A stretch of 64,000 nucleotides of DNA from FEN-299 sp963717945 (GCA_963717945.1 CAVQXT010000006.1:248001-312000); one strand, 5' to 3'; shown: positions 34,344 through 42,915, counted from the first letter of the stretch. The notes: a model not told the origin generated them from the sequence alone. Numbers and translations are program-made.

Positions 34344-36716
34344 TCACTCGGCTTTGAGACATTGGCCCGGATCAACCCTGGCCGCAAACCAGGCGGAATG
34401 CACGGTGGCGAACAACCCGGCCGGCACGAGTAGGCCACTCGCCGCTAAAAAGCTGCTCACGTCAACCCCGTCAATTCCACACAGCATGCTCCTCAGCGCG
34501 CGAGAGAGAATGACCGCTAGAATGGTGCCCGCACACCAGCCGATAGATAACCATCTGGCGGCCTGTAAGCTCACCCACCACGCGATCTGACCTCTGGACG
34601 CCCCGAGAGCCATACGCACCCCGATCTCGGGAACTCTCCTTCGAACAACGATTCGCAGCGAGGCGTGCATACCAATGAGCGCGAGCGCAATCGTGGACGC
34701 ACCTACCAGTCCGAACGCCGCCACGCCAAGGCGCCACGAGCGGGTCTGCGGATCCGCAAGCTCGCCCGGACGCTCGATGGCGACCGGCACACCTGGTGCC
34801 GCGGCTTGAGCCACAGTTCCGAGAACGACCTTGGAACGACGCGGATCCTTGCACATTACCAAGATCGCCCGTCCCACGATGGGTATCTGATAGAAAGACT
34901 GTTGATCAAGTGGAACAAAGGCCTCTGGCACCAGGCGAGTGATGATTCGCGAATGTGTACCGGCAGCGACACCCACTATGCGTGAACACTGGCGACACGC
35001 GCCAACGTAGACACATTGCCCAACCACGTCCGTTCCCCCGAGAACTTCCTTGGCTGCATCCTCGGATAGCACTACCACCGGTGATGCGCCCGGTCCGTCA
35101 GAGGGAAGAAGATCCCTCCCATGGAGCAAACGCAGACCGGTAGCGGAGAAATACCCGGGAGAGACGAAGTTCAGAGTCGTGGACAGAGGCTTGCTAGCTT
35201 GGTCGATACGCACGAACACCTTCACGTGTGGAGAGGTGTCAAACGGACCATGGGATGCAAGCGCTGCACTGACAACATCTGGATGCTGAGAGAGAGACCG
35301 CTGGAGGTCCCTGCGGAGAGCTTGGACATCAGCGTCACCATAGTAAACGGATCGGTGTGGGTCGACCGTCAGCACAATCATCTGGTCGATATTGTAGCCA
35401 ACGGCTTGTTCTAGATTTACCACACTGCGCCAGAACAGAGCAGCGACGACGAGCAAGGCGAATGCGGTCGCCACTTGTGCGATCACAGCCGCTCGCCGCA
35501 TGCGTCCGACTCGTTCAGTCCACCTACAGGATCCACCCAGAAAGGGAATAAGGTCGGCACGGACAAGAGAGAAGGCAGGGATCACTGCGCTTGCCGCGCA
35601 TGCCATTAGAGTAAGAGCCACTAGGAGACCCCACGGCAACACACCTGAACTGACTACATGCGCCACAGGGAGTGGAAAGAAAGATCCGATGACGAGCATA
35701 GTGCCTCGGCTGGCCAGCCACGCGAGTGCCACTGAGGCTATAGCCGCTCCCGCGGCTTCTCCGAGGAGTGGCGCCACCAGCTGTAGCGGAGACGCTCCCA
35801 GAACCATTCGGACCGCGTGTTCGTGCCTCCGAGACATCGTAGCTATCGAGAAGAACGCCACCGCATTCAAGCAGGCTATAAGAAGTGCGACGCAAGCCCC
35901 GCCCACCAGCCACCATAGCACCGTCCCATCGCGGCGGAGGATCGAGCGGCCAGATTCGGCGATGGGGACGACACTGACGGGAGGCTGTCGGCGCGAGTCG
36001 GTCTGGGCAGCGGTGATCTCACTGGCTGCGCTTGCACTTGTGAAGGACGGCCGCAGACGACCGATGATGTCTACCGCAAACGACATGGAACCGAGCTGCA
36101 ACTGACGGCCGAACTCGGAACATCGGTCGTAATCTGCCACGAGGGGGATCCAGACATCGACTGGCTGCCACGATGTTCCTGCAAAATCGGCCGGAGCGAT
36201 ACCGATGATTGAGTAAATAGTTCCTCGGATCGCGACTGTTTCGCCGAGCGCGCGTTCCTCTCGTCCGAACTGACGGCGTGCCAAGCCTTGCGAGATGACG
36301 GCAAGGTCAGTTCCAGAAGCCCTAATCTCCTGGTCCGAGAAGAACCGCCCCGCAACCGGACGCACACCTAAGAGCGCCCAGTAGTTTGGCGTGTTGCATT
36401 GTAGGCGTATCGAGAGCGCGTTTGGCGGCGCCCCAAGGGAAGCTAAGCCGACCGAGTAGGCGGCGAGATCGATGGTCGCGGCCGTGTCGCGAAAGCGCAT
36501 GAAGTCCTGGTAGGACTCGAGACCTCTTACGCTCACAACAGTCTCCGGATGCACCACGTAGGGCGGGCTACCGAACCAGAGCCACCCGACCAGACTTACC
36601 GCGGGGACGACGACGCCTAACGCAGGGGCCAGGACCAGCGTGACCAGGACAACCGGGGACCGTCCCCTGAGCAGTAACCGAGCAGTTTCTGCTACGGCGG
36701 CTTTCAAGAGTCGCAT
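34344..36716 (-). CDS. MacB/FtsX-type ABC permease, second copy in the region
   Basis: I take ATG 36716 (MRLLKAAVAETARLLLRGRS); GTG 36737 is an alternative. The product has ~790 residues in the same two-fold FtsX layout as 26292-28769: N-terminal helix, periplasmic domain (RPVAGRFFSDQEI, ETVAIRGTIYSIIGIAP), helices with SRRHEHAVRMVLGASPLQL, second periplasmic domain and a final RRRVPEIGVRMALGASRGQ block. Residue identity to the first copy is visibly low, so this is not a recent duplicate. The second periplasmic domain has an unusual GQCVYVGACRQCSRIVG segment with three Cys, which may relate to the Cys-rich neighbours. No ATPase is nearby. Confidence 0.92.
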   Translation of the reverse strand: MRLLKAAVAETARLLLRGRSPVVLVTLVLAPALGVVVPAVSLVGWLWFGSPPYVVHPETVVSVRGLESYQDFMRFRDTAATIDLAAYSVGLASLGAPPNALSIRLQCNTPNYWALLGVRPVAGRFFSDQEIRASGTDLAVISQGLARRQFGREERALGETVAIRGTIYSIIGIAPADFAGTSWQPVDVWIPLVADYDRCSEFGRQLQLGSMSFAVDIIGRLRPSFTSASAASEITAAQTDSRRQPPVSVVPIAESGRSILRRDGTVLWWLVGGACVALLIACLNAVAFFSIATMSRRHEHAVRMVLGASPLQLVAPLLGEAAGAAIASVALAWLASRGTMLVIGSFFPLPVAHVVSSGVLPWGLLVALTLMACAASAVIPAFSLVRADLIPFLGGSCRWTERVGRMRRAAVIAQVATAFALLVVAALFWRSVVNLEQAVGYNIDQMIVLTVDPHRSVYYGDADVQALRRDLQRSLSQHPDVVSAALASHGPFDTSPHVKVFVRIDQASKPLSTTLNFVSPGYFSATGLRLLHGRDLLPSDGPGASPVVVLSEDAAKEVLGGTDVVGQCVYVGACRQCSRIVGVAAGTHSRIITRLVPEAFVPLDQQSFYQIPIVGRAILVMCKDPRRSKVVLGTVAQAAAPGVPVAIERPGELADPQTRSWRLGVAAFGLVGASTIALALIGMHASLRIVVRRRVPEIGVRMALGASRGQIAWWVSLQAARWLSIGWCAGTILAVILSRALRSMLCGIDGVDVSSFLAASGLLVPAGLFATVHSAWFAARVDPGQCLKAE

Positions 36717-36809
36717 AAGACTATCCGAGCGCCACACGCAAACATCTGACTAGTCATAACTACCGATAACCACTCCCGGCAGGTCAGAGCGATACCGAGA
36801 GCTCACAGC

Positions 36810-37631
36810 TTAGCGGATGGCAATCGACACGGCCGTCGTCCGCAGCCCGCGGAGTTCGCGTCCCGCCACTCTGCACTGTAGCGATTCAGCACGATGGCAG
36901 TCTAGAATTATAGGAGTGGTCGGGTCCAGTTCTTGATCGGCGCGTGTCTGGAGCTCGTCCTGCGGTATGTTCAGGGCTCCGGGCCAATGGGCGGCGGCAA
37001 AGTCCTGTCTGCTCCGGATGTCGAGAACAGTCACTGGATGCTGTCTCGCTCTTTGCGCCAGAGTCGCCGTGTCGATCTCTTCGGCATAGTTGCTGTTGTT
37101 CACAGGGGGGACCGAGGATTCGCCGACGAGTCGTGAGATGAAGGTGGCCCCTAGCTCGGGTGCCGGTTCTCCAACCAGGATGTCGGATACGGTTCCTGTG
37201 TGGTCCGCGATGAGGAGCGTCGGTATCACGAGAAGACCCAGGCGGTACGGCTCCGAGACCGATAGGACCCTCGTGACCTGTATGTCGTTGGCGGCGAGCC
37301 AGCGCGTCATCTCCTCAGCAGGTTCGTCGGTTAGCACCGTAAACTCGACTGAAGGAACCCCACGAGTGCGGCGGGACACTTCCTGCAGGAATGGAATGCT
37401 CTTCATGCAGGCAGGACAGGTCGTTCGCGCTCGGAGAACGACATGGCGCTCGGCTTGATGTCCTTGAACGCCGGGCAGATTTAGTACGCTGCCGACCACG
37501 ATCAGGCGTGGGGGCATACTGTCTGCAATCCGGTGGCGCAGGAGGCGCGGTCTTAGGTGGGCCACGGTTACCAGGGCCACCACTACCAGTACGACATCGA
37601 TCACCATCCAGATGCGACGACGATAGGGCAT
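36810..37631 (-). CDS. Membrane-anchored thioredoxin-fold protein fused to a rhodanese domain
   Basis: I start at ATG 37631, seven bases after AAAGGAG. The product has 273 residues. Helix at about 8-27 (IWMVIDVVLVVVALVTVAHL). A thioredoxin-like domain follows: VVLRARTTCPACMKSIPFLQ with CPAC near 72, and LGLLVIPTLLIADHTG with cis-Pro near 146. A rhodanese domain covers about 195-273: VTVLDIRSRQDFAAAHWPGA, LNIPQDEL, and IILDCHRAESLQC with candidate active Cys near 246. Both active-site cysteines are kept. The pairing suggests periplasmic sulfur or disulfide exchange. It lies upstream of the second FtsX permease on the same strand. Confidence 0.9.
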   Translation of the reverse strand: MPYRRRIWMVIDVVLVVVALVTVAHLRPRLLRHRIADSMPPRLIVVGSVLNLPGVQGHQAERHVVLRARTTCPACMKSIPFLQEVSRRTRGVPSVEFTVLTDEPAEEMTRWLAANDIQVTRVLSVSEPYRLGLLVIPTLLIADHTGTVSDILVGEPAPELGATFISRLVGESSVPPVNNSNYAEEIDTATLAQRARQHPVTVLDIRSRQDFAAAHWPGALNIPQDELQTRADQELDPTTPIILDCHRAESLQCRVAGRELRGLRTTAVSIAIR

Positions 37632-38081
37632 GACGGCTCCTTTGGGCTCACCAATCACAGTTTGAGGCGTCTCTGTCGCCGTTAGAGGGTGTTCACTCAC
37701 GGGGAGAGCACCCCGCCATCCGCACGCCCCAGCCATGCATCTGCTGATTCCGGAACCACGCTCTCCGCAATGTCACGCACGGTGCCGCCTCGAGTAGACG
37801 GTCCGAAGGTAGACTCTCCGGCAGTGGGATGCCGTGGGGGAAACATCAGCGGTGATAACCGTGATCCGTGCGCAGAGGTAAAGACCACGTGTCCCCGAAC
37901 TGCGGCACGCAGGCGCTATGAGACGGATCATGCCGACCTCGACATCATGAGACGGGCTGACCAGTTCACTCGTTCGAAAGCGTGGTAAATTCGGGGACGA
38001 TCCTCCGATATCCGAACATTACCGACAGATCTCGGGGCGCGTGCAGCACGCCCACAACCACGCGCCGCGTTCTCGGCCGTT
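37632..38081. other. Gap of about 450 bases, no supported gene
   Basis: It lies between the thioredoxin-rhodanese gene and the second duplication copy. A 63-codon minus frame (37697-37888) lacks any start signal. Nothing else stands out. Confidence 0.35.
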
Positions 38082-38940
38082 ACCAGCTACTTCTTCATCG
38101 GCGCGCTCGCCCGGTCGGGACAGCAACTGCAGATCCCCGGACAGTTGCAGCACGCTGACCATCCCGGATTGCACTGGGTGGAGCACCCGTCGTCCCCGCA
38201 CTGCACGCCGCAGCTCGCAGAGCCAGGCCCGCCGTCCTGGCACGAGTCGCACTGGCCCGGCCCACTCGTCCCGCTGCACACGCCGGCCAACAGGGTCGCC
38301 ACAACCTCGTCATGGGAGCGGTGGATCGACGCGCCCCAGTGGTGCGATAGACCCCGAACGGGAATCTCCATGACATTGGTGGGGCTCGACCCCGCGATCA
38401 CAGGCCTCCCCTCCACCGGAAAGCGCCACCCCTGCCCCTCGCCCACCGACACCGTCAGGAGGTTCTGCGTGTGCGTCACCGAGGCGGGACCCTCGTAGGT
38501 GAGGTGCTGCGGCTGCAGATGCTGGAGGCGGAAGGCGCGGTCGACAACGTCCTCGAAGTCGGTCGTCGGCCTGTGCGCCGCGACGGTGATGACCGTGGTC
38601 AGCCCGTCCGCGGAAGACGAGATGCGGACCCACCCAGTCTGAATCACGTTGGGTTCGATGAGCTGCTCCCGCGCCGCCCAAGCGCCGACCGCCACCGCGA
38701 TGAAGATGATCACCACCCCGAGAACGACCCGCCACCGCATAGCTCCCTCCCTCTCATGAGAGCGTCGAGTCCGGCCCTCCCACCCGAGGACCGGAACGCG
38801 CCCCGTCGCAGACCGACGAGTGGTCTACCATGTGCTATTGACGTGCTGGAGGGGCGATCGTGTCACCGGCCCAGAGGATTCCTGTGCAGCGGCGATCGAT
38901 GCGTGCCACTTTCGGCCGTCTACCACGTCAATAGAGGTGT
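38082..38940 (-). repeat. Long direct duplication, copy 2 (partner 30361-31215)
   Basis: It includes the second 13-Cys protein gene and ~200 upstream bases that also hold the promoter region of the divergent ECF sigma gene at 38949. Similarity to copy 1 stops just before that gene. Confidence 0.8.
38087..38740 (-). CDS. Membrane-anchored protein with 13-cysteine tail, copy 2
   Basis: The start is ATG 38740, directly after GAGGGAGGGAGCT. The product has 217 residues. The helix at 5-23 (VVLGVVIIFIAVAVGAWAA) is followed by an outer domain of ~125 residues with DGLTTVITVAAHRP, AFRLQHLQPQHLT and SHHWGASIHRSHDEV. The tail holds 13 Cys in exactly the spacing of copy 1, including CC-x-C-x3-C-x-CC at the end. 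Residues between the cysteines differ freely while spacing is fixed, which indicates selection on the cysteine frame. Divergent from the ECF sigma gene. Function unknown. Confidence 0.82.
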   Translation of the reverse strand: MRWRVVLGVVIIFIAVAVGAWAAREQLIEPNVIQTGWVRISSSADGLTTVITVAAHRPTTDFEDVVDRAFRLQHLQPQHLTYEGPASVTHTQNLLTVSVGEGQGWRFPVEGRPVIAGSSPTNVMEIPVRGLSHHWGASIHRSHDEVVATLLAGVCSGTSGPGQCDSCQDGGPGSASCGVQCGDDGCSTQCNPGWSACCNCPGICSCCPDRASAPMKK

Positions 38941-38948
38941 AGGGTCCG

Positions 38949-39458
38949 GTGAAAGACACGCTCGGCGCCGATCTCTTCGACCGTCACCATCTCGCGGTCT
39001 ACCGCTACTTCAAGCGGATGACCGGGCAGCACGAGCTTGCCCAGGACCTGACCCAGGAGACCTACCTCCGCGTCGTGCGCCGGCTGGCCGCAGGCGTCCA
39101 GGTGCGGAGCGAGGCGGCGTACCTGTTCCAGGTCGCCCACAACGCCTTGGTTGACTACTGGCGGACGACGGCCGCGGTGCCGCCGGTCGGGAACCTGATC
39201 GATGTCATCAGCGTCGACCCTCCGCAACGCGCGGCCCTGACCCTCCAAGAGGCACTCGAGAAGCTACCGGAGCGCGACCGCGAGACCTTCGTGCTGCGTG
39301 AAGTGGACGGCTTGGGCTACGCGGAGATCGCCGCCGTGCACCAGACCACCGTGGAAAGCGTCCGCTCAAGGCTGCGGCGGGCACGAGCACGACTGCGCCA
39401 GGCGCTCGGCGCCGAAGTCGGCAGCGCAGCCGCGGCGCCAGATGAAGGCGAAATATGA
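38949..39458 (+). CDS. ECF-type RNA polymerase sigma factor
   Basis: The start is GTG 38949. The product has 169 residues: region 2 at about 8-75 (LAVYRYFKRMTGQHELAQDL, TQETYLRVVRRL, AAYLFQVAHNALVDYWR) and region 4 at about 105-155 (LPERDRETFVLREVDGLGYA, EIAAVHQTTVESVRSRLRRA). It overlaps the next gene by four bases (ATGA), the normal arrangement with an anti-sigma factor. Its promoter region is shared with the divergent 13-Cys protein and lies in the duplicated DNA. The promoters it reads are unknown. Confidence 0.93.
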   Translation: MKDTLGADLFDRHHLAVYRYFKRMTGQHELAQDLTQETYLRVVRRLAAGVQVRSEAAYLFQVAHNALVDYWRTTAAVPPVGNLIDVISVDPPQRAALTLQEALEKLPERDRETFVLREVDGLGYAEIAAVHQTTVESVRSRLRRARARLRQALGAEVGSAAAAPDEGEI

Positions 39459-39982
39459 AGCGAGAACACTCGGAAGCACTGGCCGCGCTGTTCGATGGCG
39501 AGCGGGTGGACCCCGCCGTCATCGAAAGCGCCCTGGCAGATCCAGAGGCCCCGGCGCTATTCGCGGAGTTGGCGGAGCTTCGGGCGTTGGCCCAGGAGGA
39601 CATCGGGCGACCCGATGAAGCGTTCTACGCGTCCATGGTTCCGATCCTCCAACCTCGGCGGGTCACTCGCTTGTGGCGTTGGTTCGGGCAACCGGCGATC
39701 GCGGCGTCCCTCTTGTTGCTCGGAGGGGTGACGGGGTACTACCTCCGCTCAACTCCAGTGCCACAGCCGCTGACCGCCGCACAGACCGCGCCGCACCCCT
39801 TGGTAGAGACGCCACCGGCCAGCAACGCGGCCGCGGGCGGTCACCGGGCAATTGTGCCACCAGCCAGGCCCTCGTCGGCCACTCGAGACCACGGCTTAGG
39901 TGGCCCGCCGCCAGCGAGCCTCCGCCTGCGATTCTCGCAATGGCAGGAGCTCCGGGCGAACGCGGGCGGCCAGCCAGAATAG
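39455..39982 (+). CDS. Putative anti-sigma factor, single membrane helix
   Basis: It starts at ATG 39455 inside the sigma gene's stop. The product has 175 residues: an N-terminal cytoplasmic part (EALAALFDGERVDPAVIESA) without the zinc motif of zf-HC2 anti-sigmas, one helix at about 80-98 (IAASLLLLGGVTGYYL) and a proline-rich outer part. Assignment rests on position, overlap and topology rather than sequence similarity. It would hold the sigma factor at the membrane until a signal arrives. Confidence 0.72.
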   Translation: MKREHSEALAALFDGERVDPAVIESALADPEAPALFAELAELRALAQEDIGRPDEAFYASMVPILQPRRVTRLWRWFGQPAIAASLLLLGGVTGYYLRSTPVPQPLTAAQTAPHPLVETPPASNAAAGGHRAIVPPARPSSATRDHGLGGPPPASLRLRFSQWQELRANAGGQPE

Positions 39983-39996
39983 GAGGCACGCGGACC

Positions 39997-41109
39997 ATGG
40001 ACACACTAGGGAACAAGCCCAGACCCGCGGGGCGACAAACGCGACGCCACTGGTCGGCTTCGGCGGCCGCAGGCCTCTTGGCCATGGTGGCGCTGGGATC
40101 CGCCGAGGGGCTAGCGCGGCAGTCAGCGGCGGGCGCCGCGCCTGTCCGCCCGGCCACCGTCCGCGCGCAGATCCGTTTGGAAGCCCTCGCGACGAACGAA
40201 GACGGGCCGACGGGGCTTCAGCGGAGTGAGTTCCGGAGCATCCGGGCCGTTGGCGGTGAAGCCGTCACCTTCCTTGCCGCAGGCGACCGCGACGCGCCGA
40301 CCTTGTGCGACACCATCTTCTCGCCCCAACGACCGGAAGGCGCCGCGTTTTATCTCTGGCGGTTCGAGACCCGAGTGATGGAGACGTCCGAGGCGCGGAC
40401 GACCGTCGCGGTCTCTTGGACACGCTGGCGGCGCGATGAGCCGGACGCCACCGGAACGAGGACCGTTACGCTGGCGCCCGGCGACTACCATATCCTCGAC
40501 TTTGTTCCGGCACCGATTGGCTCGCTCTCTCCGTGCGCGAATCTGGAGGTTCGCCTCTCGGTGGATCCGGTTCCGCAAGACGAACCGCGGCCCGAGTTGA
40601 CGTTCGACCTGTGGCTCCTGGAGGAGGGCCCGCTCGGTCCTCGATGGTCGCACCAACAAGTTCGCGGGCGGTCGAGCGATCCAGTCAGCTTCAACCTGAG
40701 CCCGCTGGTGTGGTCGGTCCGTGGGGCCGCGCTCGCCCAGTCCGCTGACACCGACGCTGTTCGCCTAGCGGCCAAGGGCACCGTCCGGGCCACACTCGGA
40801 CCCGACGGTTTCGTGACGGTCTCCGTTCAAGCCGATCGCACGTTGACCTGGTGCGGTGAGGGTCATTGGGACGGGGGACGCCAGATCTACCGTGCCCGGC
40901 TCGGGGAGTCGGTGGCGCTCGTCCTCCCTGATCCGACCACGACGGCCGCGGTCCCCGTGACCGCATGCCCCGCGGTGGCCGTTCCCGCCCTGCGACTCAA
41001 GGGCGCCAACGCAGTTCTGGACTTCGGCCGATTCTTTGCGGGGAACCACGCGTCGTTAACGATCGTCGTCTCGCGCGCAGGTCCTCTCGAAAGGACAGCC
41101 GGCCGATGA
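39997..41109 (+). CDS. Exported protein of unknown function in the ECF operon
   Basis: I start at ATG 39997, ten bases after AGGAGG; the longer frame opening at 39673 overlaps the anti-sigma gene. The 370-residue product has a twin-arginine-like basic N-terminus (QTRRHWSASAAAGLLAMVAL) and signal peptide. The mature part looks all-beta (TVRAQIRLEALATNEDG, FYLWRFETRVMETSEARTTV, FDLWLLEEGPLGPRW) with few cysteines. No family recognised. Third gene of the sigma/anti-sigma operon, so probably regulated with it. Confidence 0.75.
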   Translation: MDTLGNKPRPAGRQTRRHWSASAAAGLLAMVALGSAEGLARQSAAGAAPVRPATVRAQIRLEALATNEDGPTGLQRSEFRSIRAVGGEAVTFLAAGDRDAPTLCDTIFSPQRPEGAAFYLWRFETRVMETSEARTTVAVSWTRWRRDEPDATGTRTVTLAPGDYHILDFVPAPIGSLSPCANLEVRLSVDPVPQDEPRPELTFDLWLLEEGPLGPRWSHQQVRGRSSDPVSFNLSPLVWSVRGAALAQSADTDAVRLAAKGTVRATLGPDGFVTVSVQADRTLTWCGEGHWDGGRQIYRARLGESVALVLPDPTTTAAVPVTACPAVAVPALRLKGANAVLDFGRFFAGNHASLTIVVSRAGPLERTAGR

Positions 41110-41192
41110 TGACGCCGTGAGTCTGGTCGGGCCCCCGTGCTGACTGAACGGCCCAGCGCGGTTCGAAGCTCGCACGAAACTGGAGGTTAGGG

Positions 41193-41834
41193 ATGCCGCG
41201 ATCAGCTACGTCCCCGAGTCTGACAGCTCGCGCCTGCGCTGAACTTCTGCGGCTGCCCGCATACGAACAGCTCCGTATCCTCCAGGAGCAGAAGTACCCC
41301 ACGCAGACGCCCCAGTTGTTCCGCACCCCGTTCTACGCGCCGGCTCTGCGTGGCATCCGCGGGTACTACGAGCTCGGAAATGACGCGGCCGTCCTACATG
41401 ACGCACGCCGCGGTCTTGAGGCGATCCGGCTTGACGCGCGTCGACGAAGCAATGCCCGGGTGCTCGACGCCTTTGAAGCCGGTGCCGAGTTCAGCAGGCG
41501 ACTGACGCCGCTCCCGAACCCGCGGCTGGCCGTGAACGTGGGGGGGCTGCAAATCCGCCTGTCCCTGGATCTTGTCGCCAGGGACGCTGACGCGAATCGC
41601 CGCATCTACTACAACTGCCGCGCCGCCGCTATGGACGCGGAAACGGCGCGCACCACGCTTGAGATCGCCCATTGGGTCATCGAAGAGACGGGGACGACCC
41701 TCGACCCCACGTGGCTTGAGTTCGTTGATCTTGCCGGGCGTCGCCGCTATCGTGGTGGTCCTCGGCGGGCGACGACGATCCGGCGGGTTCGTCAAAACGC
41801 CCGGGTAATTGACGCACTCTGGCGCACGATTTGA
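41193..41834 (+). CDS. Protein of unknown function (213 residues)
   Basis: The start is ATG 41193, 83 bases after the ECF operon, with TGGAGGTTAGGG just upstream. The product is soluble and rich in Arg: ALRGIRGYYELGNDAAVLHD near 50-70, RLSLDLVARDADANRRIYYN near 122-140, and EIAHWVIEETGTTLDPTWLE near 155-175. No signal peptide or membrane helix. I do not recognise the family. A nuclease-like fold is conceivable from the isolated acidic and basic patches, but that is not supported. It may be cargo of the mobile region. Confidence 0.65.
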   Translation: MPRSATSPSLTARACAELLRLPAYEQLRILQEQKYPTQTPQLFRTPFYAPALRGIRGYYELGNDAAVLHDARRGLEAIRLDARRRSNARVLDAFEAGAEFSRRLTPLPNPRLAVNVGGLQIRLSLDLVARDADANRRIYYNCRAAAMDAETARTTLEIAHWVIEETGTTLDPTWLEFVDLAGRRRYRGGPRRATTIRRVRQNARVIDALWRTI

Positions 41835-41992
41835 CAGGCGTCGCCCCTACTGACAGAAACCGAGGCGACTTCGCGCAGACTTTCCGCCGCCTTGTATCTA
41901 GGTCCGTGGCGCTCAGCACATGTAACGAACGATGTATGATGTGCCACCCTGACTAGCCCCTTTTCGGCGACCTCGGTCGTCGCGGCACTTTG

Positions 41993-42601
41993 ATGCGATT
42001 GAATCTTGGATGCGGGCACGACAGGCGCGAGGGCTGGGTCAACGTCGACAAGATCGAGGGCTGCCGACCAGACAATATTGTCGATCTTGAAGTGGTACCG
42101 TGGCCCTGGCCGGACTCGTGCGCTGAGGAGTTGCTCCTGTCCCACATCCTAGAGCACATTGGGCAGACGGCGGCCGTGTTCATCGCGTTCATGAGAGAAC
42201 TCTGGCGGGTCAGCGCACCCTCCGCCCTGATCAGGGTGGTCGTGCCACATCCGCGTTGCGACGAGTTTCTTTGGGACGCGACCCACACCCGGCCCATCAC
42301 GGCCGAGGGGCTTCGCATGTTCAGCCAAGCGCGCAATGAAGAGATGATCCGGAGGGGCAATCCCGAAACGCCCCTCGGGCTTTACGCCGGCATCGACTTC
42401 GAGCTCTTGGATACTCGCTACATTTGGCGCCCCCCGTGGCCACAGCGGTTGCAGGACCACGACATCACCGAGGAGCAACTGCACGTCCTACTGGGCCGCG
42501 AGCTTAATGTCGCCAAGGAGATCTCAATCCGCTCGAGATTACGAGGATCTGGTCGCCGTTATTGGAATGCTGCGGGCGGCTCCGGGCGCGATCAACGATG
42601 A
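41993..42601 (+). CDS. SAM-dependent methyltransferase of phage/metagenome type
   Basis: The start is ATG 41993 (MRLNLGCGHDRREGWVNVDK); TTG 41990 is possible. Motif I is LNLGCGHD at the very N-terminus, with the acidic strand VNVDKIEG and a later SHILEHIGQTAAVFIAFMRE, LWRVSAPSALIRVVVPHPRC, as in the short methyltransferases common in phages and metagenomes. The product has 202 residues. The last ~20 residues (SRLRGSGRRYWNAAGG...) look unlike the family, and the frame overlaps the next gene by 95 bases, so the true end may have been altered by a junction. Confidence 0.78.
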   Translation: MRLNLGCGHDRREGWVNVDKIEGCRPDNIVDLEVVPWPWPDSCAEELLLSHILEHIGQTAAVFIAFMRELWRVSAPSALIRVVVPHPRCDEFLWDATHTRPITAEGLRMFSQARNEEMIRRGNPETPLGLYAGIDFELLDTRYIWRPPWPQRLQDHDITEEQLHVLLGRELNVAKEISIRSRLRGSGRRYWNAAGGSGRDQR

Positions 42602-42785
42602 CGTCGACGCGCACCTCAGAGCACTGGACGAGCTGTGCCGCCCGTTGCTGATGCTCGACACGGCGGACGTAACCTGGACGCTGGAGGCTTTTGTGGCATG
42701 GGCTCAACCCCTCATCGCACGACCCGATGCCGTCATGACCCTCACGACGGCGATTATCGACCTGTCGATCCGTACGGCAGCCTAA
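42507..42785 (+). CDS. Small protein of unknown function, stop codon inside attC-like GCCTAAC
   Basis: From ATG 42507 the product is 92 residues: DYEDLVAVIGMLRAAPGAIN, DDVDAHLRALDELCRPLLML, DTADVTWTLEAFVAWAQPLI. Helical, soluble, no known domain. It starts inside the end of the methyltransferase gene. Its TAA stop lies within GCCTAAC (42780-42786), which fits the RYYYAAC left half of an attC site, as is common for integron cassette genes. No matching right half is found at the proper distance. Confidence 0.5.
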   Translation: MSPRRSQSARDYEDLVAVIGMLRAAPGAINDDVDAHLRALDELCRPLLMLDTADVTWTLEAFVAWAQPLIARPDAVMTLTTAIIDLSIRTAA

Positions 42786-42890
42786 CGACTCCGGATTGCG
42801 TTCGCGATATCGGGCGCGGAGCGTCGCACATAGATGCGAGGTTCAAACGCGGTGAAGTCCCAAAATGGCGTGCTTGTAGGTTGAAAGGGA

Positions 42891-42915
42891 TGGCTCCTCA
42901 GGTAGGACTCGAACC
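42891..42915 (-). repeat. tRNA-Asn 3'-end fragment (attachment-site scar)
   Basis: Its minus strand reads GGTTCGAGTCCTACCTGAGG then AGCCA, identical to the T-loop, acceptor strand and CCA end of the tRNA-Asn at 45049-45123. The preceding bases (TTGAAAGGGATGG) also resemble the 3' flank of that tRNA. Nothing of the D or anticodon arms follows. Confidence 0.85.

Noticed and set aside
41180..41195. GTTAGGG just before the 41193 gene as an attC right half
   Set aside because: The last base breaks the GTTRRRY rule and no left half lies upstream.
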